DNA of 64,000 nt from Natronospirales bacterium (GCA_021792635.1 JAJYUH010000011.1:36985-100984); one strand, 5' to 3'; positions 1 through 8,866 are shown, counted from the stretch's first letter. A program made the numbers and translations. Notes: generated by a model from the letters alone, not told the origin.

Positions 1-2
1 CG

Positions 3-1091
3 GATTTCAACGGCGCCCGGCAGGAAGGCGTGGGTGTGTACCAGGTCACGCAGCGTGCGGGCGAGCGCTGGAGCGCGGCACGTGCCTATCTCGAGCCGCA
101 TTTGTCGCGGCCCAATCTCGCGGTGCTGACCGGTGCACGGGCGCGGCGCGTATTGTTCTCCGGCCGGCGCGCGACCGGCATCGAATACCGCCGCGGCGGG
201 CAAGTGGAAACCGCGGGCGCATGCGCCGAGGTGATCCTGAGTGCCGGTACTTTTCAGTCGCCGCAACTGCTGTTGCTCTCGGGCATCGGCGACGGGGAAG
301 CGTTGCGGCACCACGGCATTGAGGTCAGGCAACATTTGCCGGGTGTCGGCGCCAACCTGCAGGACCACCTGGACTACACACTCATTCACCGGGCGCGCAG
401 CCTGGACCTCATCGGCGCCTCGCCGCGGGGCATGGCCCGGTTCCTGCGCGAGATCCGTCGTTACCGCCGTGAGCGGCGCGGCATGCTCGCCAGCAACGTG
501 GCGGAGGCGGGCGGCTTCCTCAGAACCGACGCCACGCTGCCGCGGCCTGACGTGCAACTGCATTTCTGCGTGGCCGTCGTGCACCGCCACGGTCGTACCC
601 TGCAGCACCTGTGGCACGGTTACTCGCTGCATGTATGCGTGCTGCGTCCCCACAGCCGCGGGCGGGTGACGCTCGCGAATGCCGCTCCCGAAACCGCGCC
701 GCTCATTGACCCCGCCTATCTCAGCGATCCGCGTGATTTGGATGTCATGGTGCTTGGCTTCCGGCTCGCGCGCCGTATCCTGGAGGCACCGGCGTTTACC
801 CCATACCGTACCCAAGAACTGTTCAGCGCCGGCGCGGAGAGCGATGCGGATATCCGCACCCTGATCCGCGCCCGGGCGGAGACCATTTATCATCCGGTGG
901 GGAGCTGCCGCATGGGCGGCGACCATGACGCGGTGGTGGATGCAACACTCAGGGTGCGGGGCGTCGAGAATCTGCGGGTGGTGGATGCCTCCATCATGCC
1001 CACGCTCATCGGCGGCAACACCCACGCGCCCGCGGTGATGATCGCCGAGAAAGCGGCTGATTTCATTCGTCAGCCATCAGAGGCGGGATAA
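3..1091 (+). CDS. GMC-family FAD-dependent oxidoreductase (choline/alcohol dehydrogenase-like), 5' truncated by the window edge
   Basis: The reading frame is already open at base 3, so the N-terminal FAD-binding part lies outside the window and about 362 C-terminal residues remain of a family usually 530-560 aa long. The sequence shows the GMC C-terminal signature: a HPVGSCRMGG segment carrying the active-site His, then the NTHAPAVMIAEKAAD segment with the second catalytic pair and the FAD-closing helix. GMC enzymes oxidise alcohols or aldehydes with FAD. The closest familiar relatives are the BetA and AlkJ types, but the substrate cannot be read from this fragment. It ends 6 bp before a broken racemase gene, so both may once have shared an operon. 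Confidence 0.9.
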   Translation, partial: DFNGARQEGVGVYQVTQRAGERWSAARAYLEPHLSRPNLAVLTGARARRVLFSGRRATGIEYRRGGQVETAGACAEVILSAGTFQSPQLLLLSGIGDGEALRHHGIEVRQHLPGVGANLQDHLDYTLIHRARSLDLIGASPRGMARFLREIRRYRRERRGMLASNVAEAGGFLRTDATLPRPDVQLHFCVAVVHRHGRTLQHLWHGYSLHVCVLRPHSRGRVTLANAAPETAPLIDPAYLSDPRDLDVMVLGFRLARRILEAPAFTPYRTQELFSAGAESDADIRTLIRARAETIYHPVGSCRMGGDHDAVVDATLRVRGVENLRVVDASIMPTLIGGNTHAPAVMIAEKAADFIRQPSEAG

Positions 1092-1097
1092 ATATTC

Positions 1098-1343
1098 ATG
1101 AAAACTCTCGGCCTCATCATCATTTTCGAGGAACTGTGCAAGGGCGAGGTACGGTCGGCTTCGCGGGAGATGTTTTTCAGGGTGATTGCGCGTCTCGCGG
1201 CGGCGGGCGCGCAGGGCGCGGTCCTGGGCTGTACCGAGTTCACGCTGTTCGACGCCGGTGCGGAGGCGGGCATGCCGCCGTTCGATACCACCGAGATTCA
1301 CGCACGCGCGGCGGTGGACTGGGCCCTGGGCGCCGGCGCCTAA
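1098..1343 (+). pseudogene. Aspartate/glutamate racemase remnant with a large in-frame internal deletion
   Basis: The 81-aa product joins MKTLGLI, the usual N-terminus of RacX/YgeA-type Asp/Glu racemases, directly to IIFEELCKGE, which belongs to their C-terminal half. The C-terminal catalytic Cys motif (GCTEF) and the PFDTTEIHARAAVDWAL tail are intact. The family is about 230 aa long, so about 150 codons are missing without loss of frame. The N-terminal catalytic Cys and most of the first domain are gone, so racemase activity is not expected. Amino-acid racemases of this family use two Cys as acid/base. Start and stop survive cleanly, so a short protein could still be made. Confidence 0.75.
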
Positions 1344-1435
1344 TCGGGCGGGTGACCTTCCCCGCGCCGGCAGGGCCAACGAGAAGCGGCAACGAGACGG
1401 GATTTCCGCACGGGGCGGAAATGCCGGCGCAGAAA

Positions 1436-1840
1436 CTACGGTATGCGGATCTTTCCACCGCCCGGAATGCCGCCCGCTCCGGCGGCACCGCCCAGCCCTG
1501 CACCGCTGCCGGGGATAACGATGGAGGAGGCGGCTTCGCGACGCATCTCTTCCAGACGTTTCATGGTCTGTTCGATGGCGGCCTTGGCGCCGTCACCGAA
1601 TTTTTCCGCCGCCTCCCTGAGCGATTTCGCCTCGATCTCGAAACTGATGGGCAAGGTGCCCACGGGCGTGAGAATCTGGGTCTGACCCACAAACACGACC
1701 GGCCGCGTCATATCGGGACCGCCGTCGCGGGTCACGGGCGTAAGCCGCTGGATGGTGCCGACGCTGCGGTCGGTGAAAATTTCTTCCTGGTACAGATGCT
1801 CGGCATCCATGCGAACGTCGAGTTCTTTTTCGCTGGCCAT
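1436..1840 (-). CDS. Conserved hypothetical cytoplasmic protein, 134 aa
   Basis: This is a soluble protein with no signal peptide or membrane segment. The N-terminal two-thirds (MDAEHLYQEEIFTDRSVGTIQRL, then RPVVFVGQTQILTPVGTLPISFEIEA) looks like a compact beta-rich domain. It is followed by an acidic helix rich in Ala/Glu/Arg (about residues 72-108) and a low-complexity Gly/Ala/Pro tail. From memory, similar proteins occur widely in gammaproteobacteria without an assigned function. It lies 70 bp downstream of the broken desaturase on the same strand and may be read from the same promoter. I do not assign a role. Confidence 0.7.
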   Translation of the reverse strand: MASEKELDVRMDAEHLYQEEIFTDRSVGTIQRLTPVTRDGGPDMTRPVVFVGQTQILTPVGTLPISFEIEAKSLREAAEKFGDGAKAAIEQTMKRLEEMRREAASSIVIPGSGAGLGGAAGAGGIPGGGKIRIP

Positions 1841-1910
1841 GGCGGTGTGACTCTCGATCAGCTTGCGGTGAAACTGAATCGTACCAGAGTCATGCAGTGC
1901 ATTGTGGCCT

Positions 1911-3018
1911 TCAACCGGTCGCGGGCGCGCTGCCCATGCGCCGCAGCCAGCGATAATGGGATGCCACGGCTTTCCGGAACGTCGGGTTTTCCGTGTATTA
2001 CACCCCGAATTCGCGGCCGGTGGCTTCCACCAGCCTGGATATGGCGGGGTAATTCACCTGGCAGATGCGGGGGAACAGGTGGTGTTCGATCTGAAAGTTC
2101 AGGTCGCCCGGGAGCCAGGCGGCCGCGCGGCTGTGCCGGGCGAAATCCAGACTGGATTCCACCCGGTGTATGGCCCAGGGAGTTTCCATGGACCCGGTGT
2201 CTGTTTCCGGCAGCGGGAACTCCGCTCCCTCCACGCAGTGCGCCAACTGGAACACCACGCTCAGTACCACCACCGCTACCGCCGTGGTCACGCCGTAGAA
2301 TAACGCCACCACCCACAGCGGGTGGAGCAGCAGGGGGATGCCGAATGCCAGGGCGAGGAATGTCAGTTTGCCGATGATGAACAGCACCAGTTACCCAGCC
2401 GCGCGGGCGCGGGAAGCGGTTTTCCCCCATGCGTCCGCTGATGGGGTCGCGGAAATCATCGTAGAAATGCCATTTGATGGCCATGGCCACATACAGCGGC
2501 CACAGGTACCAGTGTTGCCAGCGGTGAAACACGCGACGTTTGCTGTGGGGATCCAGCCGGCCGAAGACACCGATGTCTATATCGGTGTCATGCCCGCTGA
2601 TGTTCACATACAGGTGGTGGAACACCGCGTGCTTCCAGCGCCATAGGTAGGAACTGCCACCCACCATATCCGGTGTCATGGCCATGAGCTTGTTGACCCA
2701 GGCATGGTTCGAGTAAGCCTTGTGAGAGCCGTCATGCTCGACGTTGAAACCGATCAACACCGCCGCCAGTCCCAGCAGGATCGCCAGCGGCACCGCCTGC
2801 CGCCAGGTTATGGCTGCGAGCACCAGCAGCAGGTATAACGCGGTGAAGCCGGTGAGGATGATGGCGGTCTTCAGGTACCTCTGCGGGCAATCACGCCGGC
2901 GCCGTCCGCTGCTGCGAAAGAACTCCTCCACCCGCCGTCGCAGCTCAACCTGCAACCGGTTATCGTCGTCGAATCGCAATTTTGCATCGGTTTCCGGGGT
3001 TTGCATGGGCGGGTCCAT
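1911..3018 (-). pseudogene. Membrane fatty acid desaturase, inactivated by a frameshift and a premature stop
   Basis: The frame from 3018 encodes a front-end-type acyl desaturase with the first His boxes (EHDGSHKAY; WKHAVFHHLYVN) and membrane segments. After RFPRPRGW, near 2393, the coding frame shifts. The continuation (LVLFIIGKLTF...) is in another frame, consistent with one extra base in the segment between the Trp codon and CTG. That frame carries the third His box, FQIEHHLFP. It then meets TAA at 1998-2000, after GREFGV. Past that stop the family-like tail YTENPTFRKAV...HYRWLRRMG continues in frame to TGA at 1911-1913. Two independent lesions indicate a pseudogene; a single sequencing error could not explain both. 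The start is uncertain (3018 or 3006, with the frame open up to 3165). Confidence 0.82.
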
Positions 3019-3231
3019 AAGACGCTCTTGAATCACTTGCTGGTGTAACAGCGCCGCATCTTTACGCTTGACGCATGCAATCATGCGTAGCAACTGCTCG
3101 ACGGCAGTATCCTGATTCAGCGCATTAAATTCAAAGTGGTGCGAAAGCCGCTGATTGAAGGACAAGTCGGTAGGGCTTCACGTACAATCCTGCCTGTGCG
3201 GAAACGCATGAATCAGCGGGAGAGGGACTGC

Positions 3232-4362
3232 ATGGCAAAGATCGCGGTGCTGGGTGCCGGCATGGTGGGCGGCGTGATTGCGCGGGATTTGGCGCGGAAA
3301 CAACACATTACCTCGGTGGATATCAACGAGGCGGCACTGGCGCGGCTGGCGGAAAAGGGCATAAACACGCACAGGCTGGATAGCGGCGACGCGCGCGCGC
3401 TCACGGCATTTGTGCAGCCGTTTGATCTGGTGGTGTGTGCGGTGCCCGGATTCATGGGCTACCGTATATTGAAAACGCTCATCGAAGCCGGCAAGAACGT
3501 GGCGGATATTTCTTTTTTTCCCGAAGATGCGCTGGAGCTGGATGCGCTGGCAAAACGCAAGGGCGTCACCGCGTTGGTGGATATCGGCGTGGCCCCGGGT
3601 ATGGATAACCTCATTCTCGGCTACCACGATGCACACATGAAAGTAACGCGCTTCGAGTGTCTGGTGGGCGGGCTGCCGAAACACCCCAGGCCGCCGTTCC
3701 TGTACAAAGCACCGTTTTCACCCATTGACGTCATCGAGGAGTACATCCGCCCCGCGCGCCTGCAACGCGGCGGCAAGCCGGTGACGCTGCCGGCGCTTAC
3801 GGAACGGGAAATGGTCGAGTTCGAAGGCGTCGGCCGGCTTGAAGCCTTCAACACCGACGGCCTGCGTTCGCTGCTCAAGACCATGGCGCACATCCCGGAC
3901 ATGACGGAGAAGACGCTGCGCTACCCGGGCCACGTGGCGCTCATCGAAGCGTTGCAGCAGGCGGGCTTCTTCGGCGAACAGCCGCTGGACATCGGCGGCA
4001 GCCGGGTGCGGCCGCTGGAGGTGGCGGCGAAGCTGCTGATGGATCAATGGAAACTGGCACCGGGTGAAGCGGAACTCACCGTCATGCGCGTGACCGTGGA
4101 GGGCGTGGAGCATGGCAAGCGCCTGCGCCATGTCTGGGAAGTGCATGACGAATACGATGCCGCGAGCGGCTTCTCTTCCATGGCGCGTACCACCGGCTTC
4201 ACCTGCGCGGCCGCCGCCAGCCTGCTGCTGGAGGGCGGGTTCCGCGAACCGGGTGTGCATCCACCGGAGCGTGTCGGTCGGCATGACAGTTGCTTCAGCT
4301 TCATTTGCGATTACCTGGCCGCGCGCCAGGTGAACTACCGGCATGTCGTGCGGGCGTCGTGA
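3232..4362 (+). CDS. Saccharopine dehydrogenase-like NAD(P)-dependent oxidoreductase, 376 aa
   Basis: The start is the ATG at 3232, preceded by an AGAGGG ribosome site. The frame is open further upstream, but MAKIAVLGAGMVGG is a textbook N-terminal Rossmann start. The GxGxxG fingerprint is at residues 7-12, followed by the saccharopine-dehydrogenase core (DISFFPEDALELDALAKRKGV, DIGVAPGMDNLI). The family includes saccharopine reductases and lysine-6-dehydrogenase-like enzymes acting on amino-acid imines. The substrate here is not determined. It is divergent from the broken desaturase, with about 200 bp between the likely starts, and stands alone. It is full length for the family and seems intact. 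Confidence 0.85.
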   Translation: MAKIAVLGAGMVGGVIARDLARKQHITSVDINEAALARLAEKGINTHRLDSGDARALTAFVQPFDLVVCAVPGFMGYRILKTLIEAGKNVADISFFPEDALELDALAKRKGVTALVDIGVAPGMDNLILGYHDAHMKVTRFECLVGGLPKHPRPPFLYKAPFSPIDVIEEYIRPARLQRGGKPVTLPALTEREMVEFEGVGRLEAFNTDGLRSLLKTMAHIPDMTEKTLRYPGHVALIEALQQAGFFGEQPLDIGGSRVRPLEVAAKLLMDQWKLAPGEAELTVMRVTVEGVEHGKRLRHVWEVHDEYDAASGFSSMARTTGFTCAAAASLLLEGGFREPGVHPPERVGRHDSCFSFICDYLAARQVNYRHVVRAS

Positions 4363-4508
4363 GCCTTCCCTTGATTTGAATTCCGGCACACGACGCGGAT
4401 GCGGACAATGATCGCTGCCGAACACCCGCGCCCGCGGGATTCCGGCGCATGCGGGAGGGCGTATTCAGGCGTAAAATACCCGCCCTTTTCCCGTGACTGG
4501 ATTGAGCC

Positions 4509-4811
4509 ATGGATACCGAAGTTCCCGCATTATTTGACGAGGCCGCGCGCCAGGCAGTGGAGCTGGCCAACAACTTCGCGGACGCGCATCCGGAAGCCGA
4601 TATATGGGATATCGCCGACGGCATGCTGGCCGGCGCGGTGCACTTCTGGCTCTACTCGCGTCAGCCCTGCGACGATCCCATGTGCGAGGATTGTGCACCG
4701 GTTTCCACCGCGGAGCTGCGCCAGACGGCGCTCAAGCAGCTGATCCGGCAGTTCTCGGAAGAAAGCGACTACTACCATACTCCGACGGATTCCAACGCCG
4801 CCTGGGCGTGA
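4509..4811 (+). CDS. Conserved hypothetical small acidic protein with a C-x4-C-x2-C cluster, 100 aa
   Basis: The product is acidic and mostly helical. It has the cluster CDDPMCEDC at residues 57-65, which could bind a metal or be redox active. No signal peptide is visible. Start ATG 4509 follows a GATTGAGCC leader. It lies 34 bp upstream of another Cys-rich small gene on the same strand, so the two are probably cotranscribed. I recognise no characterised family. Confidence 0.65.
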   Translation: MDTEVPALFDEAARQAVELANNFADAHPEADIWDIADGMLAGAVHFWLYSRQPCDDPMCEDCAPVSTAELRQTALKQLIRQFSEESDYYHTPTDSNAAWA

Positions 4812-4845
4812 CGCGCCCCCTCCACCCCGCTACTTCTTACTGAAG

Positions 4846-5160
4846 ATGGCCGGCACCTTCGTCTGTTGGAAATGCGGTGCATCCCTGACGGATGTGCCCA
4901 TGCCGCTGTCGCGGATTTCCGGGTGTTTGGCCTGTTGTGCGGAACTGCATGTGTGCCGGATGTGCGGGTTCTTCGATGCGCGCAAAGCGGAGAGCTGTCG
5001 CGAGGAGCGCGCTGATCCGCCACAGGACAAGCAGCGCGCCAATTTCTGCGAGTATTTCCAGCTGCGGCCGGATGCGTATCAGGCGAAAGACGATACTCCC
5101 GCGAACCAGGCAAGGGATGAGCTGGAAAAGCTGTTTGGATCGAAACCTGCATCACGGTGA
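4846..5160 (+). CDS. Conserved hypothetical zinc-ribbon-like protein, 104 aa
   Basis: The first 75 residues hold eight or so Cys in a regular pattern (CWKC, CLACC, CRMC, then single Cys in SCRE and FCEYF), as expected for one or two zinc ribbons or knuckles. The tail is charged. Such proteins are found in many proteobacteria as conserved proteins of unknown function. It follows the 4509 gene closely and both are Cys-rich, so a shared metal-binding or regulatory role is possible but unproven. A 620-bp non-coding stretch begins at its stop codon. Confidence 0.7.
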   Translation: MAGTFVCWKCGASLTDVPMPLSRISGCLACCAELHVCRMCGFFDARKAESCREERADPPQDKQRANFCEYFQLRPDAYQAKDDTPANQARDELEKLFGSKPASR

Positions 5161-5783
5161 AAACCGCCGGCCGCGGCCAAGGTAACAAGGGTTAGAATTG
5201 ATCGGTATGGGTTGCAATGCCTTAAACGGCCGAAAGCGGTCTCTCGAAGTGCCCAGGATAACAGCTTCGCGTGCTTATGATAAATATCACGCAGTACAAA
5301 TTGGCCGTGTTGATCTCGTTCGCTTGATGTATTGTGCGAGACCTTAAAACCGGATACCGGGGGTACATCAGCGTCGGCTTTGATCCAATTGGCGCGAAGG
5401 TTACGGTTTCTCCATTCAGGTCAACCGCTTGTTATAAATTCTGAGATCGCCGACTTCTCCGTTGCTAATGTGACCGGATCTCAGGGATGAAAAAAACAAC
5501 TACTCCCAACACTGCCCAGGCAGCGACCGAAAACCAGAACGAAAAGGGCGGGAGTATGGTCAGAAGAGTGTTTCCCTCGGTTCCTTGTCACCGCATTCCG
5601 CCGTTGTCCGTTCGACGAGTGCCGGCGATAACGGGGTGGGGTCTATGCGCACCCCGGCGGCCCCTAAAGTCGCTCAGTCATGGCCACTGGTCCTGATGCC
5701 TGAAAGCAAACGGTCACGACTGTCCGCTTCCGGGGTTCTTTGGGGATACCAAGCCGAAAGTGAATTCTGGCGTTCCTTATCAG
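5161..5783. other. Long intergenic stretch without a supported gene
   Basis: No reading frame here has convincing codon character. The best candidate is a 69-codon frame from ATG 5487 (MKKTTTPNTAQAATENQNEK...), whose second half looks like random high-GC translation. I therefore do not call it. The stretch separates the Cys-rich pair (plus strand) from trxC (minus strand). Base composition is more mixed and AT-richer than the neighbours between about 5200 and 5480. I saw no clear hairpin terminator, tRNA or repeat. Confidence 0.5.
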
Positions 5784-6221
5784 TCAATGGACGTATTGCC
5801 GCGCCCATTGCAGGAACCGAGTCAGCGGCAAGGCGCCGGATATGCGGCCGACTTCGCTGCCGTTGCGGAACGCGATCAGGGTGGGGATGCTGCGGATGCC
5901 CAGTTTCGCGGCGGTCTGCGGATTCGCATCGGTATCCAGCCTGGCCAGACGGAAATCCGGTTCCAGCGTCTGCGTCGCCTGTTCGAAGACCGGCGCAAAC
6001 ATTTTGCAGGGGCCGCACCACTCCGCCCAGCAATCCACGATGACAGGCAGGTCGGTCCCCGCGATGACCGCCGCGAAATTGCCGTCGCCAAGCTGTGCGG
6101 GGCGGCCGGAAAAAAGCGGCGTGCCACACTGACCGCATTTCGGTCCGTGGTTACGTTTGTCGGCGGGAACGCGATTCCTGGCGCCGCATTGCGAGCAGGT
6201 TATGTGCAGGATGTCAGGCAT
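5784..6221 (-). CDS. trxC: Thioredoxin 2 with N-terminal zinc finger
   Basis: TrxC-type thioredoxin of 145 aa, reducing disulfides in cytoplasmic proteins, classically under oxidative stress. The N-terminus has two CxxC zinc ligands (CSQC at residues 9-12 and CGQC near 29-32). These precede a thioredoxin fold with the active site WCGPC and the cis-Pro segment IRSIPTL. ATG 6221 is chosen because GGAGG sits just before it; the frame runs 16 codons further upstream without a better site. It is transcribed in the same direction as greB, which lies upstream with about 85 bp between them. Confidence 0.95.
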   Translation of the reverse strand: MPDILHITCSQCGARNRVPADKRNHGPKCGQCGTPLFSGRPAQLGDGNFAAVIAGTDLPVIVDCWAEWCGPCKMFAPVFEQATQTLEPDFRLARLDTDANPQTAAKLGIRSIPTLIAFRNGSEVGRISGALPLTRFLQWARQYVH

Positions 6222-6305
6222 GGAGACCTCCGCCGGGTGCTTACCCGACATGGAGGCGGCAATGGACATTTCAAACCGGTTGCGCGGATGTCCCCGGCCT
6301 GGCCG

Positions 6306-6803
6306 CTAGTCCGTATAGCGGATCAGGCGTATGCGATAACGCACCCGGCCTGCGGGGGTCGCCACTTCCACTGCGTCATGCAGGGTTTTCTTGAGCATCG
6401 CCCGGGCCAGGGGTGAGTCAATGCTGATGCAATGCTTCCCGGGGTCCAGTTCATCGGCGCCCACGATGCGGTAGGCAGTCTGTGTGCCGGCGGCGTCTTC
6501 CACGGTCACCCGCGCACCAAAAAACACCCGTGCCTTATCCGCGGGCGGATCGGAAATCACATGCAGGACCGGCAGGCGCTGCTGCAGGTAGCCGATGCGT
6601 TGGTCTATTTCCCGCAGTTCCTTCTTCCTATATATGTATTCGGCGTTCTCCGAGCGATCGCCTTCCGCGGCGGCGGCGGTCAGCGCCCGGGTCACGTCCG
6701 CGCGCCGCTGCCACAGGTTCCTGAGCTCATCCTCCAGCAACCGGTAACCCTCCGCGGTGATGTAGGGTGAGGAGTCGGGAGGGGGGGGTCGCCAACGGCC
6801 CAT
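6306..6803 (-). CDS. greB: Transcription elongation factor GreB
   Basis: The 165-aa product has the Gre layout: an N-terminal coiled coil containing the acidic tip (LTAAAAEGDRSENAEYIYRK, whose D and E residues deliver Mg2+ to the RNA polymerase active site), then a C-terminal FKBP-like domain (SPLARAMLKKTLHDAVEV). GreB rescues backtracked RNA polymerase by stimulating transcript cleavage. ENAEYIY and the basic patch following it favour GreB over GreA. The likely start is ATG 6803; the open frame extends to 6995, but that extension is not Gre-like. A run of eight G (forward strand 6780-6788) falls within the first codons, a slippage-prone spot. Confidence 0.92.
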   Translation of the reverse strand: MGRWRPPPPDSSPYITAEGYRLLEDELRNLWQRRADVTRALTAAAAEGDRSENAEYIYRKKELREIDQRIGYLQQRLPVLHVISDPPADKARVFFGARVTVEDAAGTQTAYRIVGADELDPGKHCISIDSPLARAMLKKTLHDAVEVATPAGRVRYRIRLIRYTD

Positions 6804-6991
6804 GGTTCTGTATGCCGAAATTGAATGCGGACGATTATAGTGACTGCGGCGGCAGCGGCGATTCCGGGGTGACGGACGGCATGCACAGCGCACACGCTGA
6901 CTCGGTATGCCGGTGACCGCAGGCAGGATAACCAGCCCCGACCGTGCAGGCGGCTGTGCCGCCCGGACCCTATCGCCCGCGGTAGAGCCAC

Positions 6992-7420
6992 TCAAGTGAC
7001 GATGTACTGCCGCAGCGACTCCGCCTCCTGGGTTTTTTCCTGCAGCATCGCTTTCACCAGGTCACCGATGGAGACGACACCCACGAATTCGCCGTCGCGC
7101 AATACCGGCATGTGACGGAAACGCTTGCGGGTCATGGTGCCGAGTACTTCCTCCACGCGCGCGTCGGGGCCCGTGGTTTCCACGTTACGCGTCATGATTT
7201 CTGCTACGCTCATTTTTCCAAGTGCAGCGCCGTGTTCGGCGTAGCGCCGCAGGATGTCGCGTTCCGTCAGAATACCCGCAATCATCCCTTTGGAGCCGGT
7301 GACGACGATCGCCCCAACATGGTTGTCACACATGGTTTTGACGGCGGCGGTGATGGTGACGTCCTTGCCGGTGGTCACCGTATGCCAGCCCTTGATGTTC
7401 AGTACGTCCGAGAGATACAT
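6992..7420 (-). CDS. Tandem CBS-domain protein, 142 aa
   Basis: Two CBS motifs form one Bateman module: residues about 8-60 (VTTGKDVTITAAVKTM...GAIVV...GILTERDILR) and about 72-127 (VETTGPDARVEEVLGTM...HMPVL...GVVSIGDLVKA). CBS pairs bind adenine nucleotides and often act as energy or redox sensors of partner proteins. No other domain is fused, so it is a stand-alone sensor whose partner is unknown. GGGAGGG lies 8 nt before ATG 7420. It is followed on the same strand by greB after 188 bp. Confidence 0.88.
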   Translation of the reverse strand: MYLSDVLNIKGWHTVTTGKDVTITAAVKTMCDNHVGAIVVTGSKGMIAGILTERDILRRYAEHGAALGKMSVAEIMTRNVETTGPDARVEEVLGTMTRKRFRHMPVLRDGEFVGVVSIGDLVKAMLQEKTQEAESLRQYIVT

Positions 7421-7511
7421 GGTTTTGCCCTCCCTCTGCCTTCCCTAACAGACTGCTGCAAGCATAGTCCAATCTGCTTGCGCTTTCATTCCGCAGCCGG
7501 TCGGGACCGGC

Positions 7512-8165
7512 TCACCGGGCGCGGTCCCTCCGACCCCCATGGTCTGCGTCTCCGCCTCTGCGCTGCAGCCGCCAGGAGACCAGACCGAGCCACAGCAGTA
7601 TCAGCATGATAGTCAGTTTCTCCATGAAACCCCGCGCCGGGATAGGGGCGAGGGCGTACACCCACAGCACGATAAACTCGAACACCGCCAGTTCCCTGGC
7701 GGCACGGAGGCGCGGCCGCCAGGCCGGGTCATACCGGAAACGCCACGACTGAATCAGCATGGCCACACTGGTGGCGATGAAAGCGAGTGCCGCGGCGAGG
7801 ATATGGATGATGCCATACGTGGTCAGATGGCCATGGGTATCCGTGGGCGAGAGGGCGGTGACCACCACACCCGCCGCGCCCAGGATGAAGAGTACCAGGG
7901 TCGCGGCCGTGCGTGCCCGTGGGGCGCTGCCGGCATAACAGCCGATGGCGAGCAGCACGATGGCGGCGGCGAGAGCGTAGAAGGCGCCATGCAGCCAGCC
8001 GTTGTAAGGGCCAAGCAGGTAAAAGCTCAGCGGTGTGTCCATGAAACTGTAATCGGGACGCAGCCACTGCAATGCGGCGGACACCGTGAAGAAGAACAGC
8101 ACACCCGGCAGGGAAAGGCGGCCCAACCAGCGGCAATACCGCGGGGGCGTGTATTTTGCGCACAT
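7512..8165 (-). CDS. DUF998-type integral membrane protein, 217 aa
   Basis: About six hydrophobic segments are visible (from LPGVLFFFTVSAAL to LTIMLILLWLGLVSW), with a short Arg-rich C-terminal tail. The spacing and the SFMDTPLSFYLLGPYNGWLH loop resemble DUF998 membrane proteins, which have no established function. Start ATG 8165 lies only 19 bp from the start of the divergent gene at 8185. The promoter of each must therefore overlap the beginning of the other, unless a start is set further inside. Confidence 0.72.
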   Translation of the reverse strand: MCAKYTPPRYCRWLGRLSLPGVLFFFTVSAALQWLRPDYSFMDTPLSFYLLGPYNGWLHGAFYALAAAIVLLAIGCYAGSAPRARTAATLVLFILGAAGVVVTALSPTDTHGHLTTYGIIHILAAALAFIATSVAMLIQSWRFRYDPAWRPRLRAARELAVFEFIVLWVYALAPIPARGFMEKLTIMLILLWLGLVSWRLQRRGGDADHGGRRDRAR

Positions 8166-8184
8166 GTCTTTATGATAATGGCCT

Positions 8185-8703
8185 ATGGTCTTCAGTTATT
8201 ACCATCGCCTGAGCGCGAAGCACAAGCGTATCTATCTTGCCAGCGACCGGATCGAGACCATCACCTTGCCCGACCCCGCACCGCTGCGGCCCATTGCGGC
8301 AAGACTCGGCGGCGCATTGCGGACGGACAAGCGGGTGGCGGTGGAATCCGTATGCAATGAACTCGCCGCCGGCATGCTGCGGCAGCTCCAGACACCGCCG
8401 GCGCAGATTAAAGTCATGGCGGCAAGGCCTGCCAATGATTACGGCGAGCTGCACGGTTTTTATGAAGGGGTGGAGGGCAGGCTCAAGCTGGCCAAGATCA
8501 CCTTATGGATGCGTACCGCGCAGAAGAAACAGGTAGTGGCATTCCGCAGTTTCCTGCGCACGTTTCTGCACGAGCTCTGTCACCATCTGGATTACGAGTA
8601 TCTGACGCTCGAGGATTCCTTCCACACGCAGGGGTTCTATAAGCGCGAGTCAAGCCTGTTTCACCAGCTCGTACTCGGAGATCCGCGGACCCGGGTCAAA
8701 TAG
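8185..8703 (+). CDS. Conserved hypothetical protein with an HExxH zinc-protease-like motif, 172 aa
   Basis: The notable element is FLRTFLHELCHHLDYEYL at about residues 125-142. HELCH is a HExxH zinc-metallopeptidase motif, with a further HxxD just after that could supply the third ligand. The N-terminal half (TITLPDPAPLRPIAARLGGAL, then VCNELAAGMLRQLQTPPAQIKVM) is soluble. No signal peptide or membrane segment is present, so it would act in the cytoplasm. I cannot name a characterised family member. It is divergent from the DUF998 gene with a 19-bp gap, which may signal coregulation. Confidence 0.68.
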   Translation: MVFSYYHRLSAKHKRIYLASDRIETITLPDPAPLRPIAARLGGALRTDKRVAVESVCNELAAGMLRQLQTPPAQIKVMAARPANDYGELHGFYEGVEGRLKLAKITLWMRTAQKKQVVAFRSFLRTFLHELCHHLDYEYLTLEDSFHTQGFYKRESSLFHQLVLGDPRTRVK

Positions 8704-8866
8704 GCGCGGGCGGATACTGCCTGCAAGCGGTCCGGCGATGGCCGTCACCCGGGCCTTTCACGCGATATCCGCTCACGAGAGTTTCCCGCAGGGCTTCCGG
8801 CCCCTGTAAAATACCCTGCGGGGCGCCAAGGCCCCGGCTTTCCATCCGTCTTTCAGGAGTTTGCGC

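Noticed and set aside
3136..3231. N-terminal extension of the saccharopine dehydrogenase-like gene
   Set aside because: The extension lacks family character; ATG 3232 has a ribosome site and begins the Rossmann fold directly.
5487..5696. Small 69-codon frame in the 5.2-5.8 kb spacer
   Set aside because: Only the first 25 codons look protein-like; no homology recalled, weak ribosome site, random-looking second half.
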